Source of the DNA: Leptospiraceae bacterium
Lineage (GTDB): Bacteria > Spirochaetota > Leptospiria > Leptospirales > Leptospiraceae
Direction of reading: 5' to 3'
Assembly: GCA_016711485.1 (NCBI GenBank)
Contig: JADJSX010000023.1
Location: 1,084,001-1,148,000 of the forward strand
DNA: 64,000 nt
A program made the translations under genes and the position numbers. Below the pieces are notes generated by a model. It was not told the DNA's origin, searched no databases, and worked only from the letters and a program-made list of their open reading frames with translations. The first letter of the stretch is position 1; every line of letters starts with the position of its first letter. Positions 28,053 through 35,712 of the stretch are shown here, one piece after another.

Positions 28053-28791
28053 TTTTTCCTTCGTGAATATTGAATTTTACAGTCATTATCCAAGGTAAAC
28101 GTAGAATCTCAACCTTAAAATAGTCTGTATTTTATGTCTCGTCTGGGCGTTGCGCAAATCTCCCCTAGCCCCTTTTTGCGAAAGGGGGAGATTTTCGCCG
28201 CGCTCGCCTTCCTGAATCGGAACGAAAAAACTGTCCCGATTCATCCAGTTGATCGCTAACGCATAGAAGTTGCCTGTATTCTGAGTTAGTCCTGTAATAT
28301 CCGTGTCCGGCAAAGGCTGAATTGTTTTAATCAACAACGTGGGACTGTGTAAAAGCATTAGCCACAGAGACGCAGAGGTAAAGAGAAATGGCGTTTTGGA
28401 CCATTCTAGAAACGACAATCTTAGCTTTTACACAATCCAAAGATGAGTTAATAAAAAAACTTTCTTTGAAAATTCGGTTATTTCCAATTCTTTCGTTCGT
28501 ATCTCCTTCGATAGGTATTTCTTATGGTGTTCTACCACCAACTGGAACCAAACTCAAAAGAAAAATGGTTGAACTTATTGGCATTCTATGTAAATTTGCG
28601 ACAAGATTTTTTAATGTAGTCATTTTGTTAGGCAAAGTTTGTTGGAAAAATATAAAAAAAGATAGGATTGCTTAATTTGTGTGTTTTTTGTTTATTTTTT
28701 GCGCTTAATGGGCATAGAATTTCGTTCACGTAACACAAGTAGAAACTATTAATCGGCTATAAAAGTTTTAAATTAAAAAAGGAAAGACCAG
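28053..28791. other. long intergenic region with repeats
   Basis: No convincing gene is seen. A hairpin CCCCTTT (28169-28175) / AAAGGGG (28181-28187) lies within CTCCCC-rich sequence of a type often dispersed in genomes. A transposon-like element occupies 28341-28439. A 95-codon plus-strand frame (28388-28675) starts inside that element and has no recognisable domain. The last 100 bases form the leader of the Amt fusion gene, with AAAGGAAAGACCAG as its ribosome-binding region. Confidence 0.5.
28341..28439. repeat. GTGTAAAAGC-family element, copy b
   Basis: GGACTGTGTAAAAGC (28342-28356) and GCTTTTACACAATCC (28424-28438) are terminal inverted repeats matching at 14 of 15 positions, enclosing about 68 bases that begin with a CCACAGAGACGCAGAGG repeat. 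Too short to code; it looks like a non-autonomous transposable element (MITE). Confidence 0.7.
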
Positions 28792-31128
28792 ATGATAAAA
28801 ATAATTTTGCTTTTCTGCATTTCACTCTCACTCCAAGCGCAAGAGCCTGCCGGTAAAGAAATTGCACTTACAGTGGACCCACTTTGGGTTATCGTTTCTG
28901 CCGCTCTAGTATTTTTTATGCAAGCAGGCTTTTTAATGTTAGAGACAGGTTTATCGAGGCTTAAAAATAATATCAACGTCGCCTTAAAGAATTTAATGGA
29001 CTATATTGTCGGAACTATGGCATATTTTGTCGTAGGTTTCGGGTTAATGTTTGGTATATCGTATGACGGTTTAGTTGGTAGTAACTTATTCTTCTTGGAA
29101 GGAATTTCGACGGGAAAAGAATATGCCTTTTTTTTATTTCAAGTGGCATTTATGGGGACTGCGGCGACTATCGTTTCAGGAGCAGTTGCGGAGAGAATTA
29201 AATTTTCTGCCTATTTATTTGTGTCCCTGCTTGTTTCTACAGTTATTTATCCGATTTTTGGTCATTGGGCGTGGGGCGGAGGTTGGTTAGCCGCACAAGG
29301 TTTTGTTGACTTTGCAGGTTCTACAGTTGTGCATTCATTAGGAGGTTGGGTTTCCCTCGCTGGAGTAATACTACTAGGTGCCAGAAAAGACAAATTTAGT
29401 CCCAATGGAATTCCTAAAAAAATTCAAGGTCACAATCTTACATTCTCTGTATTAGGAGTTTTTATTCTTTGGTTTGGTTGGTTTGGATTCAACGGAGGAA
29501 GTACTCTCGCATTCACAGATGCAGTTCCATTAATTATTGTAAATACAACGTTATGCGCAAGTGCTGGCGGTTTATTGGCTATATTTTCAGCGTGGTTAAT
29601 CTATGGTATTTCCTCGGTCGAAGATTGTATGAATGGAGTTCTTGGAGGTTTAGTTGCAGTCACGGCTGGTTGCCATGCCTTGACACCAATGTATTCAGTT
29701 TTATTAGGAGCTATAGCAGGTTCTGCTGTAGTATTTATCACTTGGGGATTGGAACATTTGTTTCATTTAGACGATGTAGTTAGTGCCTTCCCAGTTCACG
29801 GTGCTTGTGGTGCTATTGGGACTTTATTACTTCCTTCTTTTACAAACGACCCAACCATTCAATTTGTTCCTCAGCTTATTGGTGTAACGTCATGCGCTAT
29901 ATGGGCGTTTAGTTTCGGTTTTATCGTATTTTGGATTTTAAAAAATACAATTGGTATTCGAGTAGAAGAAGGAAAAGAGGATAAAGGTTTAAACATCTCC
30001 GAACATGGTTCTGGATCTAGCTGGATTGATTTAATTCATTCCCTAAAAGAACTTTCCAAAGGGGAAGGAGATTTAACTAAAAAAATCAATGTGGATCAGG
30101 GAACGGAAGCTGGTGCAATTGCTTACTTAATGAATAAATACTTGTCGAGTTTAGGAAAGATGATCTATACCATTAAAATAAAATCAAGTGAGTTGGATCA
30201 TTCCTCAAATGAAATTTCTGCTTCTTGGCAAAGTATCAGTCAAGGGATTCAAACAGAGGCAGCCAGCCTAGAAGAAATTTCCAGTATATTCGATCAATTT
30301 AAGGAATCCTTTCATCTTATTTCAAACTCCGCTGAGGAGCAACAAGAGATAGAAAATAAAGCACATATACTTTTAAATGATCTTGTTTCCGGATTTCAAA
30401 AAATTGATACAGAGTTAGAAGCAAGTACTGTAAAATCAGAATCGAGCTTAAAGGAAATAAGCTCAGGTCGTAATAATTTAGAAAACTTGGTATCTGGAAT
30501 GAATAAGATCGGATCCTCTGCACAAAAAGTAGAACAAATAGTTAAAGTTCTAAGTGAAATTTCCGGAAAATTAGGAATGCTTTCGATTAACGCATCAATC
30601 GAAGCGGCGAGGTCAGGAGAAGCCGGTAGAGGTTTTGGTGTAGTAGCCTCAGAAATAAATAATCTGTCCACAACAACTTCTGAAAATACTCGAAAAGCTG
30701 TTCAGATTTTAGGTGAAATCAAAGATGCTGTGACTTCTGGTCGTACAATAGTGAATGGAACTGTCCAAACCTTCGGCAGTATAACAACTCAATTTCGGGA
30801 TATTGCAAAACTTCAATTTGAAATTCGAAATAAAAGCTCAGAGTATTCTGGAAAACTAAATAGTTTAGACAATCTAAATTCCGAATTATCTGAAAAAAGT
30901 AAATTTATATTTAGGGACATTAAAGAAAGAAATAATGATATAATGGACTTATATAAATCGATAGACGATATAAGTAAAACATTCTATGAAATATCCGAAA
31001 GGTCTGAAGAGTTAACATCTACTGGAGAATTTTTAAAACAACTTTCTGAAACGTTAAACTCCCTAGTAGGAAAATTTAAAGTAGAAGAAAAGGAATCACC
31101 AGTCACTCTAAAAATTTTGCCTACATAA
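28792..31128 (+). CDS. ammonium transporter fused to a methyl-accepting chemotaxis signalling domain
   Basis: A 778-residue fusion. Residues 1-16 are a signal peptide, and about 28-388 are a complete Amt/Rh channel: AERIKF after the FQ gate residue, DFAGSTVVHS with pore His181, FNGGS, and FPVHGACG with the second pore His336. A linker carries a HAMP-like stretch (about 411-455, GEGDLTKKI ... EAGAIAYLMNKYL). Residues about 460-760 form the long coiled-coil hairpin of chemoreceptors with the conserved tip near 583-625 (LGMLSINASIEAARSGEAGRGFGVVASEI). The most direct reading is a transceptor that couples ammonium binding or flux to CheA-CheW signalling. No PII (glnK) gene is adjacent, and no CheB/CheR-binding pentapeptide is seen at the C-terminus. 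Confidence 0.92.
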   Translation: MIKIILLFCISLSLQAQEPAGKEIALTVDPLWVIVSAALVFFMQAGFLMLETGLSRLKNNINVALKNLMDYIVGTMAYFVVGFGLMFGISYDGLVGSNLFFLEGISTGKEYAFFLFQVAFMGTAATIVSGAVAERIKFSAYLFVSLLVSTVIYPIFGHWAWGGGWLAAQGFVDFAGSTVVHSLGGWVSLAGVILLGARKDKFSPNGIPKKIQGHNLTFSVLGVFILWFGWFGFNGGSTLAFTDAVPLIIVNTTLCASAGGLLAIFSAWLIYGISSVEDCMNGVLGGLVAVTAGCHALTPMYSVLLGAIAGSAVVFITWGLEHLFHLDDVVSAFPVHGACGAIGTLLLPSFTNDPTIQFVPQLIGVTSCAIWAFSFGFIVFWILKNTIGIRVEEGKEDKGLNISEHGSGSSWIDLIHSLKELSKGEGDLTKKINVDQGTEAGAIAYLMNKYLSSLGKMIYTIKIKSSELDHSSNEISASWQSISQGIQTEAASLEEISSIFDQFKESFHLISNSAEEQQEIENKAHILLNDLVSGFQKIDTELEASTVKSESSLKEISSGRNNLENLVSGMNKIGSSAQKVEQIVKVLSEISGKLGMLSINASIEAARSGEAGRGFGVVASEINNLSTTTSENTRKAVQILGEIKDAVTSGRTIVNGTVQTFGSITTQFRDIAKLQFEIRNKSSEYSGKLNSLDNLNSELSEKSKFIFRDIKERNNDIMDLYKSIDDISKTFYEISERSEELTSTGEFLKQLSETLNSLVGKFKVEEKESPVTLKILPT

Positions 31129-31149
31129 TAGCGATGGTAAGGTGAGTTA
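31125..31149 (-). repeat. TAACTCACCTTACGC-family repeat, short copy
   Basis: Read on the minus strand this is TAACTCACCTTACCATCGCT followed by ATTAT, matching the first 25 or so bases of the copies at 33141, 33814 and 44511. It overlaps the stop of the Amt fusion gene and precedes the end of the asparaginase gene. Confidence 0.5.
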
Positions 31150-31154
31150 TTAAA

Positions 31155-31646
31155 TTACTCTATCGTTTTACCTTCGAATCGGCCTGCGTTTCTATTTTTC
31201 TTTACCGCATTACCCAGAAAAGTCATCCCATTCATACATATATATACACCAAATGGAAGTTGCTGTAACGCACCCAATGCAAAACCTATATTAAATACTG
31301 CGTCCGTTTTGTGGAATTTCCCCGGTTTTAAGGAGCCAGTAAGAACAATTGTTTTATCTTTTATTCCTTCAAGAACCTTTGCTGTGTCTTGCATTGTATC
31401 AGTTCCATGTGTTAAAATAATTCTTTTGTGAGGTGATTTTATCATTTCGGATAATATGATTTGCCGATCCTCGTCTGTCATATCTAAACTATCCTTTCGC
31501 ATAATCGTTGTTATCTCGTATTCAAAGTTCATGTTTAGTTCTAAAAGTATTTCTTCAATAAACGGTTCTCCAACGGAATACTCACTTTCTTTATCAAAGT
31601 ATTCTTTATCGATTGTTCCGCCGGCTGTGAATATTTGAATATACAT
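31155..31646 (-). CDS. short asparaginase-domain protein
   Basis: The start is ATG at 31646 (MYIQIFTAGGTIDK), preceded by GAGGAAGGTAGG; a longer frame from 31676 only adds a basic tail. The 163-residue product has both active-site segments of L-asparaginases, TAGGTIDK (Thr about 7-11) and LTHGTDTM with the catalytic Thr-Asp pair, but only the N-terminal domain: usual enzymes are about 330 residues. Stand-alone short homologues exist in databases as asparaginase-domain proteins. Activity is uncertain. Ends next to a repeat copy. Confidence 0.75.
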   Translation of the reverse strand: MYIQIFTAGGTIDKEYFDKESEYSVGEPFIEEILLELNMNFEYEITTIMRKDSLDMTDEDRQIILSEMIKSPHKRIILTHGTDTMQDTAKVLEGIKDKTIVLTGSLKPGKFHKTDAVFNIGFALGALQQLPFGVYICMNGMTFLGNAVKKNRNAGRFEGKTIE

Positions 31647-31757
31647 TTTACCTACCTTCCTCTTGTAATTTACCAATTCCTACCGAATATGTGAACGAAA
31701 TAAATTCTTTAATTTTTTGAATTGGATTACAACTTGAGATAAAAAGAAGTTTGCGTA

Positions 31758-32219
31758 TTACAAAGACAATAATCCATTTCGAATTTTTTCATTTATATTG
31801 ATGTATTTTTCAATTTCATCGTTTGATAAACCATTTAAAGCTGTATTGATTTTTTTGAGATATAATTTTTCTAATTTATTTGCTAGGTTTTTTCCTTTAT
31901 TTGTGAGTTGGATAATATAACTCCTATTATCTGCTGAATGTGGAGTTCTTTTTAAAAGATTTATTTTCTCCATTCTATCAATCATACCTGTAATATTCGA
32001 TTTGTCTACAATCAACTTTTCGCTCAAATCCTTTTGTGTCATTTTTGAATTGTTGTCATTCAAAAGTAATAATATATTAAATTGAGCATCCGAACTTAAA
32101 AATGGGAAAAGGAAATTTTTTGAAACTTTTTTGAATAATAACGCTGTCCAGTAAAGAGAAGCGACAGCTTCATTTTTAGGATTTTTAAATGCAACGGGTA
32201 ATTTTGATTCTTTTCTCAT
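31758..32219 (-). CDS. MarR-family transcriptional regulator
   Basis: A 153-residue winged-helix regulator: helix-turn-helix and wing around residues 55-105 (KMTQKDLSEKLIVDKSNITGMIDRMEKINLLKRTPHSADNRSYIIQLTNKG), flanked by helices for dimerisation. It is divergent from the acyltransferase gene, and two dyads of form TAGTT-N8-AACTA lie in the shared intergenic region, so it probably represses itself and that gene in response to a small ligand. Confidence 0.9.
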   Translation of the reverse strand: MRKESKLPVAFKNPKNEAVASLYWTALLFKKVSKNFLFPFLSSDAQFNILLLLNDNNSKMTQKDLSEKLIVDKSNITGMIDRMEKINLLKRTPHSADNRSYIIQLTNKGKNLANKLEKLYLKKINTALNGLSNDEIEKYININEKIRNGLLSL

Positions 32220-32251
32220 TTCATTTTACTCTATAGTTACTAGAATTTAAA

Positions 32252-32269
32252 TAGTTTATATGTCAACTA
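32252..32269. promoter_or_regulatory. candidate MarR operator 1
   Basis: TAGTTTATATGTCAACTA is an 18-bp dyad (TAGTT-N8-AACTA) 33 bases upstream of the MarR gene start. It is related as an inverted repeat to operator 2 at 32315-32332 (16 of 18 positions). Spacing and symmetry fit a MarR dimer site. Confidence 0.6.
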
Positions 32270-32314
32270 AATGTATTGACAATAGTAAGCCAATAATAAA
32301 TTTTGTATGGTAAG

Positions 32315-32332
32315 TAGTTGATGTATAAACTA
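32315..32332. promoter_or_regulatory. candidate MarR operator 2
   Basis: TAGTTGATGTATAAACTA has the same TAGTT-N8-AACTA form as operator 1 and lies 28 bases before the acyltransferase start, downstream of a TTGACA at 32276-32281 that could be its -35 box. Binding here would block transcription of the acyltransferase. Confidence 0.6.
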
Positions 32333-32360
32333 AATTATCAATACTGAAGGTAGATATTCT

Positions 32361-33143
32361 ATGAGGCATATATTTGCTAAAATCGCGGACAAAGCAATCC
32401 CTGTAAAGTCGGATGAATATAAAAAATTAGTTGTCAGAACATATATTAAAGTCCCGGGATTTATATTTTTTTCCAATGCAATCCTTAATCTTTGGAAAGG
32501 AATTTATTGTGCGATTCGCGGAAACGAAAAACAAAAACAAATAGAATTTATAAATGGTTCCATTAAATGGGGAACTCATATTGCTAAAAAAACGAAAACT
32601 CAAATCAAAGAATTAAATACTATCGAAGTCCCAGACAGTGGGCATTTTATTTTTTTAAATCATGTAAACGAGATGGATTTTCCATTCGATTGTAAAATTG
32701 CAAAAAAACCATTCCTCGCCAATCAGGAAATTAAAAAAACTCTTATTGCTTATTGGTGGATGAAGGCAATGGGATCAGAAGTTTTCGATAAATCTGATAA
32801 AAGAACTATCGCTAAATCAGTAAAAAGTTTACTCAAAGGTTTAAAGAAACAAAGTTATATCGTTTACCCCGAAGGAAGAAATACATACAGTGAGGATATT
32901 CAATCACTTAAAAAAGGAATGATTAATCTTTCTTTTAAATTAAAAATTCCTATTTTACTAATTTTAAAAACGGGTATGACAGGCTTTCATAGTAGTACAT
33001 ACGAAAATACAGTTCTATATAAATCCATTGGGATTATTAAACCAGATTCATTTGAAACTTGGGAAGAATTTAGAGATCATATTCATTCTATAATGAAACA
33101 AGAAAAAACGAATCTTGATTTAGAAATAAAAAATAATAAATAA
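32361..33143 (+). CDS. PlsC-like lysophospholipid acyltransferase
   Basis: A 260-residue LPLAT-family acyltransferase that would transfer an acyl chain to a glycerophosphate or similar acceptor at the inner membrane. The catalytic H-X4-D motif is HVNEMD (His101, Asp106) and the second block is PEGRNTYSE (Glu171-Gly172-Arg173). One hydrophobic stretch near 32-46 may bind the membrane. Start ATG follows GAAGGTAGA. It is divergent from the MarR gene and probably controlled by it, suggesting inducible membrane lipid remodelling. The stop TAA is the first triplet of a dispersed repeat. Confidence 0.85.
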   Translation: MRHIFAKIADKAIPVKSDEYKKLVVRTYIKVPGFIFFSNAILNLWKGIYCAIRGNEKQKQIEFINGSIKWGTHIAKKTKTQIKELNTIEVPDSGHFIFLNHVNEMDFPFDCKIAKKPFLANQEIKKTLIAYWWMKAMGSEVFDKSDKRTIAKSVKSLLKGLKKQSYIVYPEGRNTYSEDIQSLKKGMINLSFKLKIPILLILKTGMTGFHSSTYENTVLYKSIGIIKPDSFETWEEFRDHIHSIMKQEKTNLDLEIKNNK

Positions 33144-33206
33144 CTCACCTTACGCTATCGCTATTATCATTGCTTCTCAAAAGCAATGATTGAGTTCGGA
33201 TGAACC
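33141..33206 (+). repeat. TAACTCACCTTACGC-family repeat, copy 1
   Basis: Begins TAACTCACCTTACGCTATCG, followed by a hairpin TCATTGCTT (33167-33175) / AAGCAATGA (33181-33189) with a 5-base loop, then TTGAGTTCGGATGA. Related copies are at 33814 and 44511. The hairpin may end transcription of the acyltransferase gene. Confidence 0.65.
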
Positions 33207-33343
33207 CAATGTCATTAAGTTAAGGATTTCTAACCACGAAGAGCACGAAGTTCACGAAGGATTTTCAATGTAATCTTCTCTTTTCTTTTCTTCGCGCCCT
33301 TCGTGGTTAATTTTTTTTCTGTTTTCTTAACTTAATGACGTTG
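33207..33343. repeat. long imperfect inverted repeat with CCACGAAG motifs
   Basis: CAATGTCATTAAGTTAAG (33207-33224) pairs with 33326-33343 at 17 of 18 positions, and TAACCACGAAGAGCACGAAG (33231-33250) pairs with 33290-33309 at 18 of 20. The 137-base segment can fold into one long hairpin. It fills the gap between the convergent acyltransferase and VOC genes. Non-coding; probably a mobile palindromic element. Confidence 0.7.
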
Positions 33344-33357
33344 AGTCGGTAGGTTTG

Positions 33358-33807
33358 TCATCTTTGTTCTAGGTGTTTTATATCTTTGTGGTTAATCGCA
33401 TTTGTGTATTCATCTAAATCGATGTAGGGGTTACAGGCTATTTCCCATACATTGCCTTCAATATCTTCTATAGTTCCGAAGTATGCACCGAAAAAAGTTG
33501 TCTCTGGCATACGCAATATTTTTACTTTTTCGATTTGAAATTTAACAAACAGTGAGTCTACTTCTTCTTTTGAGTTCACATTGTAGGCTAACGTAAAATG
33601 TTTGAATTTGGAAAAATCTTTTTTTATCCCAGCCTCTTGGATTAAATCTGGATTAGGAAAAAATGAAAGTAAAAACCCATTCATTTTAAAAAATAAAATA
33701 TCTTTATTTTCTGCAATAGGATTCCAGCCAAATTTCTCAATATAGAATTTTTTAATTTCTGGTAAATCTTTTACGCCTATTGTTAGTAATGATAATCTTT
33801 GTTCCAT
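33358..33807 (-). CDS. VOC/glyoxalase-fold protein
   Basis: A 149-residue protein with the vicinal-oxygen-chelate pattern: LTIGVKDLPEIKKFYIEKFGWNPIAENKDILFFKMNGFLLSFF, a second half FKHFTLAYNVNSKEEVDSLF, and the final IEDIEGNVWEIACNP, where the Glu is often a metal ligand. The first-strand His is replaced (LTIGV), so one metal ligand may be missing and the function cannot be assigned. The start is four bases or so from a repeat copy. Confidence 0.8.
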   Translation of the reverse strand: MEQRLSLLTIGVKDLPEIKKFYIEKFGWNPIAENKDILFFKMNGFLLSFFPNPDLIQEAGIKKDFSKFKHFTLAYNVNSKEEVDSLFVKFQIEKVKILRMPETTFFGAYFGTIEDIEGNVWEIACNPYIDLDEYTNAINHKDIKHLEQR

Positions 33808-33813
33808 GTTTTA

Positions 33814-33918
33814 ATTTACTCACCTTATGTTATCGCTGTTATTATACAAAAGCAATGATTGAGTTCGGATGAGCCGAGCGTCTACCGAACGTTTGCCCCT
33901 AATTGTGTGGGCTTTTTA
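33814..33918 (+). repeat. TAACTCACCTTACGC-family repeat, copy 2
   Basis: Begins TTACTCACCTTATGTTATCG and continues AAAGCAATGATTGAGTTCGG, ATGAGCCGAGCGT and GTTTGCCCCTAA. It has lost the left arm of the hairpin seen in copies 1 and 3 but extends further to the right, like copy 3. It lies just upstream of the VOC gene. Confidence 0.6.
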
Positions 33919-33942
33919 CCCATCGTTTATTCTTGGACGATG

Positions 33943-35478
33943 TTAGTTCCTGCCAGTAAATTTTTTCCAAAGAATAATTTGTTCGAAGTGGTGTTTTTTT
34001 AATTCATCGAAGGATTCTTTAGGGTAAAACCAAATGACAGATTCATTGCAGTTTTGAATATTTGTCGGATCGCCGCCTAGCCATTTTTTGACTTGGGTTT
34101 CATCCATTCCTTCCATTAGAATCCATTCATATTCTGTTCTTGGGTGATTCTTTTCATAAATGCTCATTGAATTTAGCCAGTATGCTATTTCCAAATTTTG
34201 AAATACATCATTTGGTAAAATTTTCCCATTCGAAGAAGCGAGGACAGGTCTGGTTTTCCAAAACATTCCTAATCCGAATCTCTTTTCTCCTAACGCTTTT
34301 TCTATACAACTTAATTTGTCCCAAGTATTTGTTTTTTTAATTTCTGAATGGACTAATTTATATCCGGCAAAAATAAATAGTAAACTTAAAATTAGAATTT
34401 TTAAGGTACGATTCGAACGATTGATCAGAATTAATATTGATAAAAATATGAATGAATAAAATCCAATTAAATATCGATCCATTAAAAAAATTTCTCTACG
34501 AAAAATAAAATAAAATAAAATTATAAAATAATTTATAAAACCAGAAATCATTAAGAAAAAATAATATTTTTTAGATTCGGTTTGTAATTTATTTAAAAGA
34601 TAGTAAGCAATAAAAAAACTAAAAAGTAAATAATGGATTTTAAAATTAATCAATAATTGGAATAGACTATGATCTGTAAAAATATATTTTAATTCTAAAA
34701 AATTAATAAAATCGATTTTAATATAATGTGTTGGAATTATAAAAAAAGAATTCGATTTAATTTTGTTCATTATATAGAAAGATAATACGATTAAACTAAA
34801 ACTGAATAATAATATTTTCCTTTTATTGGAATGGTCAAACATTAGGAAAGTGATAATAGCGGGCATTACCCCAAATACAAAAAACAAACTATCAGAAATT
34901 GCAGTTAACAAAAATACGATAAAAAAAGTAAAAGTCATCAACCGATTTTTACTTTCATTTATCGAATTCAAAAATAAAAATAGTAGAATCGAAATTGTAT
35001 AGGCAGAAAAATGATGAACCGGAGTGACCAAAAAATTAAATTCCGGAAAAATTAGAAATAAAAATGAAATAATAAAAAGTAAGAGACTGAAAACTTTAAA
35101 CTGATTATTTGATAAAACTAATTCGGATTTTAAAAGAAATTTTTGTAATAAAAACGAAATGAATCCAAACTGAATCCATACATAACAAACTGAAATAAAA
35201 ATAGAATTTTTTGAGATAATAAATAGAATAAGATATAAAAAGAAATCATAAAAAAAATAAGGAGCCGGTGCAATCGACCAATTTTTATAATCCCCAAAAT
35301 TATGAATACTTTGTAAAATATTAATAGAATAAAGTGTATCTGAATGGAAAAAATAACTCAGGTATGGTTCAAATTGAAACAGAACATAAGAATACAATAC
35401 AATCCATAAAAAAATTCCAAAAATGTAGAATCTATTGTTTTTCATTTTCGATTGTGAGTTTAACTGAATTGTATACAC
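33943..35478 (-). CDS. polytopic membrane protein, possible glycosyltransferase
   Basis: A 511-residue protein with about ten or more hydrophobic helices and a soluble C-terminal part of about 130 residues (from WDKLSCIEKALGEKRFG). The overall layout, with an extracytoplasmic loop after helix 1 containing FFHSDTLYSINILQSIHNFGDYKNW, is like GT-C fold membrane glycosyltransferases, but no diagnostic family motif is certain. The start may be GTG 35478 or the in-frame ATG 35445 (MKNNRFYIFG); neither has a clear Shine-Dalgarno site. Codon use is very AT-rich. Confidence 0.55.
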   Translation of the reverse strand: MYTIQLNSQSKMKNNRFYIFGIFLWIVLYSYVLFQFEPYLSYFFHSDTLYSINILQSIHNFGDYKNWSIAPAPYFFYDFFLYLILFIISKNSIFISVCYVWIQFGFISFLLQKFLLKSELVLSNNQFKVFSLLLFIISFLFLIFPEFNFLVTPVHHFSAYTISILLFLFLNSINESKNRLMTFTFFIVFLLTAISDSLFFVFGVMPAIITFLMFDHSNKRKILLFSFSLIVLSFYIMNKIKSNSFFIIPTHYIKIDFINFLELKYIFTDHSLFQLLINFKIHYLLFSFFIAYYLLNKLQTESKKYYFFLMISGFINYFIILFYFIFRREIFLMDRYLIGFYSFIFLSILILINRSNRTLKILILSLLFIFAGYKLVHSEIKKTNTWDKLSCIEKALGEKRFGLGMFWKTRPVLASSNGKILPNDVFQNLEIAYWLNSMSIYEKNHPRTEYEWILMEGMDETQVKKWLGGDPTNIQNCNESVIWFYPKESFDELKKHHFEQIILWKKFTGRN

Positions 35479-35549
35479 CCAGGAAATCTTCCTTAGCTAT
35501 CCAGAGTGAATTAAATCAATGATTGTATGTTGAATTCGAAATTGTTGAT

Positions 35550-35620
35550 AGCGGGCGAAGGGACTCGAACCCTCTCTAAGAGCTTGGAAGGCTATTGTGC
35601 TACCGTTACACCACGCCCGC
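35550..35620 (-). tRNA. tRNA-Gly(TCC)
   Basis: On the minus strand the acceptor arm GCGGGCG pairs with CGCCCGC, the D-arm is TGTAACGGTAGCAC, the anticodon loop CTTCCAA gives anticodon TCC, and the T-arm GAGGGTTCGAGTCCCTT is standard. The discriminator base is U, as usual for tRNA-Gly. No CCA is encoded. Confidence 0.95.
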
Positions 35621-35712
35621 ATTGAGTTGATAATGTTATAATTTTAAAACTATTTTTCTTGTCAACTTAGATTATTCTTTTCTGCAAAGCCTTTCAAAAA
35701 TATTCCATACTT

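Noticed and set aside
28086..28418. 110-codon minus-strand frame between ilvC and the Amt fusion
   Set aside because: It translates hairpin-rich and repeat sequence, including the GTGTAAAAGC element; composition is not protein-like.
28388..28675. 95-codon plus-strand frame upstream of the Amt fusion
   Set aside because: It begins inside a transposon-like element, has no domain and no ribosome-binding site. A decayed gene cannot be excluded.
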